Assembly (NCBI GenBank): GCA_002482545.1
Contig: DLGF01000009.1
Location: 124,001 to 188,000, forward strand
Origin: Sporomusaceae bacterium UBA7701
GTDB lineage: Bacteria > Bacillota > Negativicutes > Sporomusales > UBA7701
Length of the DNA: 64,000 nucleotides
Direction of reading: 5' to 3'
Made by a program: the position numbers and the translations under genes. Position 1 is the stretch's first letter. Each line of letters begins with the position of its first letter. The notes below the pieces were generated by a model. The model made no database searches, had not been told where the DNA came from, and was given only the letters and a program-made list of their open reading frames with translations. Shown piece after piece: positions 35,517-43,559 of this stretch.

Positions 35517-36368
35517 CTAGCCTATTCGGTGCGGAACCGCCTGGCGGTCGGTGAATACCAGCACTTCCTCATAGCCGAATTGCTTGACATACTCTTCCGC
35601 CTGATCGATAAACCGCCCGCAATCCTCAGGCCGGTGAGCGTCCGAAGACAGGATGATCGGCAGCCCGCAGCGTTTTGCGGCCTCCATGAACAACGGATAG
35701 GGGGAAATTTCCCGGACAGGATAGCGGTACAGGGTTCCGGTGTTTACATCGATAGCCATCCCGGCCTCCTGCAGCGCCGCGGCGGCGCGATCCAGCAGCG
35801 GCGCAACGTCGAAATCGGGAAAATTCCTGAACAGGCGGAGGTTGAACGGGTGGCCGAGAATATCATAGGCGGCGGAACGGCATAAGTCGACAATGGCCTG
35901 CGTATACCACTCATAAATGTCCCGCAGCGGATAATCGTCCCACACCTGCTTGATCTCGGCGAAATCATAGCCCCAGCCGTTGAGAAAATGAACCGAGCCG
36001 ATGATGTAGTCAAACCGGTGTCGGTCCAAAATCTCGCGCACCCGGTTCTGGTCGCGGAAATTACACACTTCGATGCCGGTTTTTACCGGATAGCCTTTTT
36101 TCTTCAGCAAAGCCATAAACTCCAGGTACTCTTCCAGAGTGTGGCGAAACTTCCCTTTGGCCAGCCATTGCCTTTGATACCGACCGACCAAAGATTCGCC
36201 GAGAATGAGTTCATCCTGGTACAAGTCCTTAAACTCGCGAAAACCGTGGCTGTGCTCGGTAATGCCAATCTCGTCTATTCCCCGTTGCCGCGCATGGTCA
36301 AAAAACCCCTGAACCCATTCCAGGTCATAGCTTCCATATTCAAAATGCATATGATAGTCGATCCTCAT
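35517..36368 (-). CDS. PHP-domain phosphoesterase (histidinol-phosphatase-like)
   Basis: Metal-dependent PHP hydrolase, 283 residues. Seen: first metal site DYHMHFEYG, second GITEHSHGF, then TGIEVCNFRD, the IIGSVHFLNGW block and late LSSDAHRPEDCG, all PHP metal ligands intact. ATG at 36368 has GGGAGG 7 bases before it. No histidine biosynthesis genes are nearby, so the substrate may differ from histidinol phosphate. Monocistronic, divergent from the Fsr-like exporter. Confidence 0.88.
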   Translation of the reverse strand: MRIDYHMHFEYGSYDLEWVQGFFDHARQRGIDEIGITEHSHGFREFKDLYQDELILGESLVGRYQRQWLAKGKFRHTLEEYLEFMALLKKKGYPVKTGIEVCNFRDQNRVREILDRHRFDYIIGSVHFLNGWGYDFAEIKQVWDDYPLRDIYEWYTQAIVDLCRSAAYDILGHPFNLRLFRNFPDFDVAPLLDRAAAALQEAGMAIDVNTGTLYRYPVREISPYPLFMEAAKRCGLPIILSSDAHRPEDCGRFIDQAEEYVKQFGYEEVLVFTDRQAVPHRIG

Positions 36369-36441
36369 CCAGCCGCCTCCCAATCCGGTTATATGGCATC
36401 TCCGATACCCTTATTCTATAATCTTACCTTAAATGGGAATC

Positions 36442-36476
36442 TTCCACCAGAAATCGGTGGAAATTTCAAGTATAAT
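36442..36476 (+). promoter_or_regulatory. Dyad and -10 box before Fsr-like exporter
   Basis: Inverted repeat TTCCACC-N7-GGTGGAA (36442-36462) sits directly upstream of a perfect TATAAT (36471-36476), covering the place of a -35 hexamer, which is not recognisable. This is the pattern of an activator- or repressor-controlled promoter. Confidence 0.45.
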
Positions 36477-36549
36477 AATGGTGGCGGCGACTCCCACTCC
36501 TTAGAGCGCCGGACCACCGCCCCGCGATACACCTATAAAGGAGCGTACC

Positions 36550-37752
36550 ATGACCGAACAAAAACCGCCCTTCGTGACAAAACCGCTTCTGCTGATTGCG
36601 CTCAGCCATATGCTGACCGACCTGAGCCAGGGGGCGCTGCCCATCCTGTTGCCCTTCCTGAAAAATGCCTTTAGCCTTACCTATTCCCAGGTCGGGTTTA
36701 TCGTCTTGACGCAGAATTTCACTTCATCGGTCATTCAGCCGATTTTCGGCTATATTACCGATCGACTGTCCCTGCCTTGGCTCATACCCGCCGGCCTGCT
36801 GCTTTCGGGCCTGGGGATGGCGGCCACCGGCTTTGCTTCCTCTTACCACGGCCTGCTGCTCATTGTCGTGGTTACCGGCCTGGGCATCGCCGCCTTCCAT
36901 CCGCAGGGGGCCAAAGGCGTCCACGTCATCAGCGAGGTGCGCATTCGCGGTCAAAGCATGGCGATTTTCTCTCTCAGCGGCAATCTGGGCCAGGCCTGCG
37001 GGTCCGTGTTCATGATGGCCCTTCTGACCTTGCCCGGCTCCATAACCAACACCCTGTATTTCGGCATCCCGGCCGTCCTCTTGTCGCTGTTGGTGTGGCT
37101 GAATCTTCCCCTGCTGCTTCCCCCGGCCCCGCTTCACCAGCCCGGCGGCAAAAAGGCCGCGGTCAAAACCCCCATTCCTTTTGCCATGATCGGCATCCTC
37201 CTGGTATATATCTTTCTCCGGACAAGTATATCCGCCGGCTTGACCACCTTTATCCCGCTGTATTACGCCGACTACCTGGGCGGCAGCCACGCCTATGCCA
37301 GCTACCTGCTATCAGCCTATTTGCTGAGCGGGGTCGCCGGCACCTATGTGGGCGGGGTCCTGGGCGATAAATACGGCCGCAAAACCGTTATCTTAGGATC
37401 AATGCTGCTTACCCTGCCGCTGTTGATCCTTCTGAAATACGCCGCCGGCTTCTGGGCCCTGCCGCTGGTGGTGGCCATCGGTTTTGTTTATATCGCGTCC
37501 TTCTCTTCCACCATCGTGCTGGCTCAGGAGATGATGCCCGGCTATGAAGCGCTGGGAGCCAGCCTCACCACCGGGTTCAGCATCGGGCTGGGCGGCGTGG
37601 CGGTCACGCTGCTCGGCTTTGTGGCCGACCATTTCGGCGTTCCCAGCGTATTTACCGTAATTTCGGTCATCCCGGTGGCCGCGTTCGCCTGCGCCTTCCT
37701 GCTGCCCGGAAAACTCTTCCGGGCGGACAATCTGGCGGCGGGAAAAAATTAG
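36550..37752 (+). CDS. fsr: Fosmidomycin-resistance-like MFS exporter
   Basis: Major facilitator exporter of the Fsr family, 400 residues, about twelve hydrophobic segments. Seen: ALSHMLTDLSQGALPILLPFL at TM1, LTQNFTSSVIQPIFGYITDR (motif A-like loop), and GLGIAAFHPQGAKGVHVIS, all typical for Fsr; in the second half GTYVGGVLGDKYGRK. ATG at 36550 has AAAGGAG upstream. Followed by two terminators. Export substrate in this host is unknown; the symbol reflects family only. Confidence 0.85.
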   Translation: MTEQKPPFVTKPLLLIALSHMLTDLSQGALPILLPFLKNAFSLTYSQVGFIVLTQNFTSSVIQPIFGYITDRLSLPWLIPAGLLLSGLGMAATGFASSYHGLLLIVVVTGLGIAAFHPQGAKGVHVISEVRIRGQSMAIFSLSGNLGQACGSVFMMALLTLPGSITNTLYFGIPAVLLSLLVWLNLPLLLPPAPLHQPGGKKAAVKTPIPFAMIGILLVYIFLRTSISAGLTTFIPLYYADYLGGSHAYASYLLSAYLLSGVAGTYVGGVLGDKYGRKTVILGSMLLTLPLLILLKYAAGFWALPLVVAIGFVYIASFSSTIVLAQEMMPGYEALGASLTTGFSIGLGGVAVTLLGFVADHFGVPSVFTVISVIPVAAFACAFLLPGKLFRADNLAAGKN

Positions 37753-37786
37753 AAGGAAAGCCGCACATCTACGTGCAGCTTTCCTT
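37753..37786 (+). terminator. Hairpin immediately after Fsr-like gene
   Basis: Stem AAGGAAAGC-C-GCAC / GTGC-A-GCTTTCCTT with one internal mismatch, starting at the stop codon. Confidence 0.55.
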
Positions 37787-37807
37787 GCCATAGTCGAACG
37801 TTTATGC

Positions 37808-37833
37808 CGCCCGCTCGATGAGCGGGCGTTTTT
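37808..37833 (+). terminator. Intrinsic terminator after Fsr-like gene
   Basis: Perfect 9-bp GC stem CGCCCGCTC / GAGCGGGCG, 3-base loop, followed by TTTTT. Second of two tandem hairpins, also between convergent genes. Confidence 0.88.
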
Positions 37834-37856
37834 CATTGCCTCGCGCGGGCGGCCGC

Positions 37857-38624
37857 TTATCGCTGCAGCAGATCCCACATCTGTTTGCTGATCATCGCCG
37901 CCGCCATGAAAATAAACAACGGCCGGACATAGGCCGCCCCCTTGCGGATCGCCAGCCGCGATCCGGCGAGCGCCCCCAGGATCATGGCCGCCCCCATCGG
38001 GAGGGCATAAAGAAAATGAATGGAGCCAAACAGGCCGAAGGCGATTACCGCCGCCAGATTGCTGGCGAAATTGAGAGCTTTGGCGTTGCCGGCCGCCACG
38101 ACAAAATCGAACCCGACCAATAAAAAAGCAAAAATCAGGAACGTTCCCGTTCCCGGACCAAAAAACCCGTCGTAAAATCCCAGTCCCAGGGCCGCCAGCC
38201 CGCTAAGCCAGGCAGTTCGCCCTTTCACTCCCGCATAGGTGGATGCCGAACCCCAATCCTTCCTGGTGAAGGTATAGACCGTGATCACCCCAAGCATCAC
38301 CACCACCAGGGGAGTCAAAAACCGGGCGGGTATCTGCTGCACAACATAGACTCCGGCTGCAGACCCGAAAAAAGCCAGGGGAAACTGCCAGCAGATGATT
38401 CGTACATCGATCTTTCCCGACCGCAGGAAAGACAGCGTGCTGGTCAGGCTTCCCATAAGGCTGGCCAGCTTATTGGTCCCCAGCGCGGCTGTCGGCGGCA
38501 AACCCGTCAGCAGCAACGCCGGCAGGGAAATCAACCCGCCGCCGCCCACCACCGAGTCGACAAAGGCTGCACTAAAACCAGCGCCCATAAGAAAAACGAC
38601 GATTTGTACATCAATATGTCCCAT
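37857..38624 (-). CDS. TSUP-family (TauE/SafE) membrane transporter
   Basis: Integral membrane protein of 255 residues with about eight hydrophobic segments, family linked to export or uptake of sulfonates, sulfite and related anions. Seen: the two family repeats AFVDSVVGGGGLISLPALLLTGLPPTAALGTNKLASL and GLGFYDGFFGPGTGTFLIFAFLLVGFDFVVAAGNAKALNFASN, each with the GGGG/GPGTG turn and NK/NAK motif. ATG at 38624 has GAGGTGG 6 bases before it, better than the ATG at 38630. Substrate unknown. Confidence 0.9.
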   Translation of the reverse strand: MGHIDVQIVVFLMGAGFSAAFVDSVVGGGGLISLPALLLTGLPPTAALGTNKLASLMGSLTSTLSFLRSGKIDVRIICWQFPLAFFGSAAGVYVVQQIPARFLTPLVVVMLGVITVYTFTRKDWGSASTYAGVKGRTAWLSGLAALGLGFYDGFFGPGTGTFLIFAFLLVGFDFVVAAGNAKALNFASNLAAVIAFGLFGSIHFLYALPMGAAMILGALAGSRLAIRKGAAYVRPLFIFMAAAMISKQMWDLLQR

Positions 38625-38750
38625 CTGCATCCACCTCGGTATTCCGTGCCGCCATTATCGTGCTTCATTCACCCTTGACGATCACCTTTACCATACTAAC
38701 GCCAAAACAAACCAGCGTCAAGAAAATAGGAAGTTTTGGGAAAAATACAA

Positions 38751-38794
38751 TAATTCTACAAATTTCGCGATTTTTTTCAAAATTTGTAGAATTA
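38751..38794. repeat. Perfect 15-bp inverted repeat between divergent genes
   Basis: TAATTCTACAAATTT (38751-38765) and its exact complement AAATTTGTAGAATTA (38780-38794) separated by 14 bp, in the AT-rich spacer between the divergent TSUP and HD-GYP genes. Both genes are transcribed away from it, so it is not a terminator for either; a binding site for a dimeric regulator is the simplest reading. Confidence 0.75.
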
Positions 38795-38885
38795 CGTCAA
38801 GGAATGTGGAGTATTTTGGCTAATATATACAAAAAAGCTGTAAAATGCAGGATAGCCATAAACAACGCCAAAGCGGGGTGGAGTT

Positions 38886-39983
38886 ATGCGAAGAGTAATT
38901 GCTTTTGAACTCAAACCGGGGATGATCGTCGCAGAACCGATTTTTTCCCTCGACCACAAGCAGATTTTGGTTAATGCCGGCAGTGAATTGACGGAAAAAG
39001 TCATCCAGATGATCATCAATTGGGACGTTCCCTATGTAATGGTCTCTGAGCAGGGCGAAGCAGGCCTGTTGCCGGATGAAAAACGCACGGAGGATATTGA
39101 GCAAGAGGTCGCAGCCCTTCCTGAGGTTCTGGCGAAGAAAACCATTGACTTTGTGCAAAACCTGGAGGCGGCTATTTCCCAGGTCGCTGCGCTTCTTGAG
39201 GAAACCCGGGAAAACAAGGCCATAGACCTGGAGCAATTCCGCAATGTCGCCGTCCAGGTAGCCGGCCATCTTATCCAGCCCTCCGAGGCAATCAACAAAA
39301 TGTTGTTCCGGATCCCTTCCCGCACCAGCCGCGACTATCTGGCCTACCATTCCGTGGCGGTCGCCGCTTTATCCGGCATGCTGGCCGACTGGCTGGAGCT
39401 TTCGCCCGGCGCGGTGGCCGATGTCGTCCTCGCCGGAGTGCTTCATGACGCAGGAAAGACGCAAATCCCCCGCAGCCTGATAGCGGATGCCGATCCAACG
39501 CCCGATCGCCGGGAAATCATTGAGCAGCATGTCCTTCTCGCCGTGCAGATGCTGAAGGAACAGCCCAGGCTGGCTCAGGATGTACTGGTTGCCATCATGC
39601 AGCACCACGAGAGGCTGGACGGCAGCGGTTATCCCCTCGGCCTGACCGAAAACGACATCCGCCAGTACGCCCGGATCATCGCGCTGGCCGACCGGCTGTG
39701 CAATATCGCGGCCGATGCCGGCAGGGTCAATCCCTTTACGCTCCTGGAGACCATCAAAAATGAAATGTTCGCCAAGCTCGACCCCACGGTAACCGATACC
39801 TTCATTCGCCGTTTCACCGACTACCTGATGAATAATCCCGTAAAACTGAACGACGGCCGTAAAGCCAAGGTGGTTTTCCTTCCCGGCGTTAACCCTACCT
39901 CTCCGGTGCTGCAAACCGAGAATGAGGAGTTTATTGACCTGACCAAAAACAAGGAAGTGAAGATTATGGGCCTAACCATTTGA
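38886..39983 (+). CDS. HD-GYP domain protein (putative cyclic di-GMP phosphodiesterase)
   Basis: 365-residue cytosolic protein. Seen: N-terminal 130 residues of unassigned sequence, then HD-GYP domain with YHSVAVAALSGMLADWL, the HD pair at H187-D188 in GVLHDAGKTQIP, IIEQH near 215, and HHERLDGSGYPLGL at 240-253, so the HHE and GYP residues are intact. It would degrade cyclic di-GMP, opposing the GGDEF protein 5 kb upstream. ATG at 38886 follows GGGGTGGAG. Upstream spacer carries a large perfect inverted repeat. Confidence 0.92.
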   Translation: MRRVIAFELKPGMIVAEPIFSLDHKQILVNAGSELTEKVIQMIINWDVPYVMVSEQGEAGLLPDEKRTEDIEQEVAALPEVLAKKTIDFVQNLEAAISQVAALLEETRENKAIDLEQFRNVAVQVAGHLIQPSEAINKMLFRIPSRTSRDYLAYHSVAVAALSGMLADWLELSPGAVADVVLAGVLHDAGKTQIPRSLIADADPTPDRREIIEQHVLLAVQMLKEQPRLAQDVLVAIMQHHERLDGSGYPLGLTENDIRQYARIIALADRLCNIAADAGRVNPFTLLETIKNEMFAKLDPTVTDTFIRRFTDYLMNNPVKLNDGRKAKVVFLPGVNPTSPVLQTENEEFIDLTKNKEVKIMGLTI

Positions 39984-39998
39984 CTCGCCCACCACGGA

Positions 39999-40271
39999 TC
40001 ACTTCTCCTTCCGGTCGGGTGTTTCCGCGCTCTCCGGGTGCCGGTCCGGCCGATCGTTATTTTCTGCCGTTGTCTGCGGCCGGGCGTTCCTCGCGGGTGC
40101 GCCGTAGAGGCCCGCCGAGACGACTTGGGCCGTGTAGCGGTTCCCGGGTCCGCCGAATGCCGCGGTGGGTTCCGCAGCGTATACCATGGCGGCGACCGGG
40201 GCAGCCATGATCATAAAGGTTGTAAGGATACTCAAGATTTCGCTTATCATACGCCGTAAAACTTGTTTCAT
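39999..40271 (-). CDS. Small exported protein, predicted two-component target
   Basis: 90 residues, not recognised. Seen: basic start MKQVLRRMIS, a hydrophobic segment ILSILTTFMIMAAPVAAMVYA that reads as a signal peptide or anchor, then a short Pro/Arg/Asp-rich tail. Weak on coding features alone, but its promoter has the same two direct repeats and exact spacing to the -10 box as the promoter of the triple-repeat protein, which supports it as a real, co-regulated gene. ATG at 40271 follows AAGGGATAGG. Function unknown. Confidence 0.6.
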   Translation of the reverse strand: MKQVLRRMISEILSILTTFMIMAAPVAAMVYAAEPTAAFGGPGNRYTAQVVSAGLYGAPARNARPQTTAENNDRPDRHPESAETPDRKEK

Positions 40272-40312
40272 TGCCTATCCCTTTCTGATGTATTGCCGTG
40301 GTACCTAAGGAT

Positions 40313-40346
40313 ATTATACCGCCTTATTTTTAGTTTTCTTTTAGAA
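40313..40346 (-). promoter_or_regulatory. Two-component-type promoter of the 90-residue gene
   Basis: Minus strand: TTCTAAA (40346-40340), 4 bp, AACTAAA (40335-40329), 10 bp, TATAAT (40318-40313). Repeats are 11 bp apart start-to-start, the usual period for OmpR/PhoB-type regulators binding across the -35 region. The same layout occurs at 41571-41604. Confidence 0.7.
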
Positions 40347-40360
40347 TGCGGCGAAACAAC

Positions 40361-40393
40361 AAGGAGGCACTTGCCCGATGCAAGTGCCTCCTT
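40361..40393 (-). terminator. Hairpin after triple-repeat protein gene
   Basis: Perfect 13-bp stem AAGGAGGCACTTG / CAAGTGCCTCCTT, 7-base loop; U-rich but interrupted tail on the minus strand. Confidence 0.7.
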
Positions 40394-40473
40394 TCTATAT
40401 AAACGAGCTGTCAATCGCTCCGTTTTCCCTCAGGGGCGTAGGCCCAAACTCTTTACTGTTTAAAAGTAACCGC

Positions 40474-41520
40474 CTAGGAGTTGTCGCGGGCTTCGTGCTT
40501 ATGCATCGGACCCTTGCCGTTGATCATGTCGGTCACATGCTGGTCCATGCCGGCTTTCATTTTTTCGGCCCGGTCCGCCGGGATGCGGCCGGCTTTGACC
40601 CCTTCGTCGATCCGCTCCGTCATTTGTTCGACCAGGAAGGCTTTGAGGGCCTGCTCGGATACCCCGCGCTCGCCGGCGATGGCCACCAGCGTTTTGCCGC
40701 CCTGCATTTCGCTTTTCAGGGTATCGGCGTCAGTCTTCAGGAACGCAGCCAGCTTTCCGTCCGCTAAGAAGGCGCGGCCGGCCATCGGCTTATGGGCGAA
40801 CATCGGACCCTTGCCGTTGATCATGGCGGTCACCCGTTTGTCCATGTCGGCTTTCATTTTTTCAGCCCGGTCAGCCGGAATGCGGCCGGCTTTGACATCG
40901 GCGTCGATACGTTGGGTAATCTCCGAAACCATGAAGTCTTTCAGCTTCTTCTCGGAAACCCCGTGTTCCTTGGCGATGGCCGCCAAGGTCTTACCGTCCT
41001 GCATTTCGCTCTTCAGGGTATCGGCGTCAATCTTGAGAAGAGCCAGCAGCTTTTCGTTGGCGAAGGGGGCGTGGCCGGCCATCGGACCGTGGCCAAAGGG
41101 CCCTTTGCCGTTGATCATGGCGGTCACGTGTTTATCCATGTCGGTTTTCATCTTTTCGGCCCGGTCCGCCGGGATGCGGCCGGCTGCTACACCTTCATCG
41201 ATCCGCTCAGTCATTTGCTCAACCAGGAAGGCTTTGAGCTCCTGCTCGGATATTCCCTGCTCCTTGGCGATGGCCACCAGCGTTTTGCCGTCCTTCATTT
41301 CGGCTTTAAAAGTCGCCTCGTCGATTTTGAGGAAGGCCAGCAGTTTGTCGACCTCGGCCTTGAACGCCTGGCGATCCCCTTTAAACTGGCCGTGGCCGGC
41401 CCCAGTCTTGGCCTGGGGAGCCTCCTGCTTTTCCGCATTGACCGGCGCCATGGCCATCCCGCTTGCAGTAACCGCGGCTACGAGCCCGGCCGCAACCAGC
41501 CAGTTTTTTTTGCTGTTCAT
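40474..41520 (-). CDS. Exported protein of three ~82-residue repeats
   Basis: 348 residues, not assigned to a named family. Seen: signal peptide MNSKKNWLVAAGLVAAVTASG ending near APVNA; three near-identical modules at about residues 59-140, 157-238 and 256-337, each with a helical LLxFLKIDxxTxKxEMxxGKTLxAIA segment and a TxRIDxxVxAGRIPADRAEKMKxxMDxHVTxMINGKG segment. Linkers are rich in Gly, His, Met and Pro (GHGPMAGHAPFA, FAHKPMAGRAF). Predicted helical and secreted to the periplasm or surface. ATG at 41520 follows AAAGGATGA. Encoded 93 bp after a histidine kinase gene but behind its own promoter with direct repeats for the response regulator. Function unknown. Confidence 0.85.
   Translation of the reverse strand: MNSKKNWLVAAGLVAAVTASGMAMAPVNAEKQEAPQAKTGAGHGQFKGDRQAFKAEVDKLLAFLKIDEATFKAEMKDGKTLVAIAKEQGISEQELKAFLVEQMTERIDEGVAAGRIPADRAEKMKTDMDKHVTAMINGKGPFGHGPMAGHAPFANEKLLALLKIDADTLKSEMQDGKTLAAIAKEHGVSEKKLKDFMVSEITQRIDADVKAGRIPADRAEKMKADMDKRVTAMINGKGPMFAHKPMAGRAFLADGKLAAFLKTDADTLKSEMQGGKTLVAIAGERGVSEQALKAFLVEQMTERIDEGVKAGRIPADRAEKMKAGMDQHVTDMINGKGPMHKHEARDNS
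40510..41346 (-). repeat. Three tandem coding repeats
   Basis: Units at 41101-41346, 40807-41052 and 40510-40755, period about 294-297 bp, in frame. The DNA copies are highly alike (for example GGCCGGCTTTGACC/AACATC and CCGTTGATCATGGCGGTCAC occur repeatedly), implying recent duplication or ongoing gene conversion. Confidence 0.9.
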
Positions 41521-41570
41521 AATATAATCATCCTTTCGTTTTAGCATTGGTTTAGTGAGGGTATGACTGT

Positions 41571-41604
41571 ATTATGAACGATGGTTTTTAGAAATTCTTT
41601 AGAA
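41571..41604 (-). promoter_or_regulatory. Two-component-type promoter of the triple-repeat gene
   Basis: Minus strand: TTCTAAA (41604-41598), 4 bp, TTCTAAA (41593-41587), 10 bp, CATAAT (41576-41571). Perfect 7-bp direct repeat with an 11-bp period, covering the -35 position. Adjacent genes encode an OmpR-type regulator and its kinase, the likely binder. Confidence 0.75.
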
Positions 41605-41613
41605 TTCGGACGG

Positions 41614-42882
41614 CTATGGAACGCGATGCTTGCCTGCCGGCAGCATCACCGTAAATTTGGTGCCTTTCCCCGGCTCGCTCTCGACTTGGATTTTCCCCTT
41701 ATGTTTTTCCACGATCCATTTGGCGATCGCCAGCCCCAGGCCGGTTCCGCCGGTATCGCGGGAGCGGGCCTTGTCGCCCCGGAAGAAGCGGTCGAACACC
41801 CGGGGCAGATGCTCCGGCGATATCCCGATGCCGGTATCCTCCACGCGGAGAACGATATTTTTTCCGGACTGAACCCCCGTTATGCGCACCTGCCCGCCCT
41901 TAGCCGTATATTTGAAAGCATTGTCCAACAGAATGACCAGCAGTTGATGCAGCCGCTCCCTGTCGGCAACCAGGCTTAGGCCGGGCTTGACGTCGAGGAC
42001 AAGGCTGACCCCGCTCAGCTCTTCCATGGCCTTAAACCCTTCCGCGACGATCGGAATGATTTCGCTTACATTGACCGGCGCCAGCTGCAGTTCCGCCTTG
42101 CCGGCGTCCGACCGGGCCAGGGTGAGCAGGCTGGCTATCAGCCGGGTCATCCGGGTTGATTCTTTCAAAATGGTATTGACGCGGTGACTTTCTTCCTCGA
42201 TCGTCCGCTCCGGGTGCCTCAGCATCAGTTCCGCGTTGCTGTGGATGCCCGTGATCGGCGAACGCAGCTCATGGGAGGCGTCGGAAACAAACTGCTGCTG
42301 TCTTTCCCACGCGTCCTGAATGGGAACCATGGCGCGTTTCGCCAAAAAATATCCGGCCAGAATAATCCCCGCCGTGCTGAAAATGCCGCCAAAGACGATA
42401 ATCCAAAACACCCGGTTGAGCAACCCGACTTCGGAATCGACAATGCTTACGGCAATAATCGCCTGAATGGCGATATCGCGCTCCGAACCAAAAGTGTTCT
42501 CCTGCTGGCGGTACGGCACACTGAGGATGCGGTAAACATGCCCCTCATATTCTCTGGTCTTCAGTTCCCCGGGTTCGGCGTCCGCCGCGATTTCCGCGAC
42601 ATCGCCGGCCAGGTCGCTGCGAAAGGGATTGGGCACGATGACTCTGCCGTCGGTAGTCCGGATCACCAGGAAAATACGCGGGTCGAAAAGCGTTCGCCCC
42701 AACGGCGCCGGGCGTCCGTTCACGATCCGGAAGGAGTTGGCCTGGTTCCACATCGTGTCGTCGATTTTATCAAACAGCCGGATGGAAATATACCCGTAAA
42801 GGATTGCGTTGAAAGCTCCGAAAATCAGCAGGAAAACCAGCGAGTTTAAAACCGTCAGCCTTCGTAGCGTACTTAGGAACAT
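41614..42882 (-). CDS. Sensor histidine kinase
   Basis: Membrane sensor kinase, 422 residues. Seen: two membrane segments (about 12-34 and 158-180) flanking an extracytoplasmic sensor domain of about 120 residues, HAMP-like linker, HisKA box FVSDASHELRSPITGIHSN with H204, and ATPase motifs DNAFKYTAKGG (N), DTGIGISPEHLPRVFDRFFR (G1/F) and GGTGLGLAIA (G2). Start overlaps the response regulator by 10 bp, so they are translationally coupled. With its partner it probably drives the two repeat-containing promoters nearby. Stimulus unknown. Confidence 0.95.
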   Translation of the reverse strand: MFLSTLRRLTVLNSLVFLLIFGAFNAILYGYISIRLFDKIDDTMWNQANSFRIVNGRPAPLGRTLFDPRIFLVIRTTDGRVIVPNPFRSDLAGDVAEIAADAEPGELKTREYEGHVYRILSVPYRQQENTFGSERDIAIQAIIAVSIVDSEVGLLNRVFWIIVFGGIFSTAGIILAGYFLAKRAMVPIQDAWERQQQFVSDASHELRSPITGIHSNAELMLRHPERTIEEESHRVNTILKESTRMTRLIASLLTLARSDAGKAELQLAPVNVSEIIPIVAEGFKAMEELSGVSLVLDVKPGLSLVADRERLHQLLVILLDNAFKYTAKGGQVRITGVQSGKNIVLRVEDTGIGISPEHLPRVFDRFFRGDKARSRDTGGTGLGLAIAKWIVEKHKGKIQVESEPGKGTKFTVMLPAGKHRVP

Positions 42883-43559
42883 CCCGGTTTCTCCTTCAGC
42901 ATGAATCCGGCTCCCCGTACCGTCCGGATCAGGCAGTCCAGCCCGTGGGGCGCGAGTTTCCTGCGCAGATAATGGATATACAGATCGACGATACTGATGG
43001 TCGTGTCCGAATCAAGGCCCCATATCCGGTCAAAAATCTGGTCCCGGGTGAGAATCTGTTCCTTATTCAGGATGAGAAATTCCAGGACGTCATACTCCTT
43101 GGCGCTGAGCCCGAGAGGCTGATCCACGACCAGGCCTTCCCGGGCCCTGCTGTTCAGCGTGATTCCTCCGTAACTGATCAGGCCGTCCATGGCTACGTTG
43201 CCCTTGCGGCGTATCAGGGCCTTTATCCTGGCCAGAAGTTCCCTGATGGCGAAAGGCTTGACCAGGTAATCATCCGCTCCCGATTCCAGCCCGATCACCC
43301 GGTCGTCCACACTGTCCCGGGCCGTGAGCAGCAGAATGGGAACCAGGGACCCTTTGCCGCGCAACGCCCTTACAATCTCCAGTCCGCTCACCTCCGGGAG
43401 CATGATATCCAGCACCAGCAGATCATGAATGCCCTGCTCCGCCGCATACAGTCCCTCATCGCCGGCCGCCGCTTCGTCCACGTCATATTGCTCTTCTGAC
43501 AGCAGTGCAACAACCGCCTCTCTCAGGACATCATCATCTTCCACGACCAATATTCGCAT
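42873..43559 (-). CDS. OmpR-family response regulator
   Basis: 228-residue DNA-binding response regulator. Seen: receiver domain with acidic pocket VVEDDD, phosphoacceptor D51 in LVLDIMLPEVSG, T79 and K101 in YLVKPF; winged-helix domain with LSAKEYDVLEFLILNKEQILTRDQIFDRIWG and closing RTVRGAGFMLKE. ATG at 43559 has GGAGG 6 bases upstream. First gene of the kinase pair. Binding to the TTCTAAA direct repeats upstream of the two exported-protein genes is inferred from OmpR-type spacing. Confidence 0.96.
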   Translation of the reverse strand: MRILVVEDDDVLREAVVALLSEEQYDVDEAAAGDEGLYAAEQGIHDLLVLDIMLPEVSGLEIVRALRGKGSLVPILLLTARDSVDDRVIGLESGADDYLVKPFAIRELLARIKALIRRKGNVAMDGLISYGGITLNSRAREGLVVDQPLGLSAKEYDVLEFLILNKEQILTRDQIFDRIWGLDSDTTISIVDLYIHYLRRKLAPHGLDCLIRTVRGAGFMLKEKPGCS

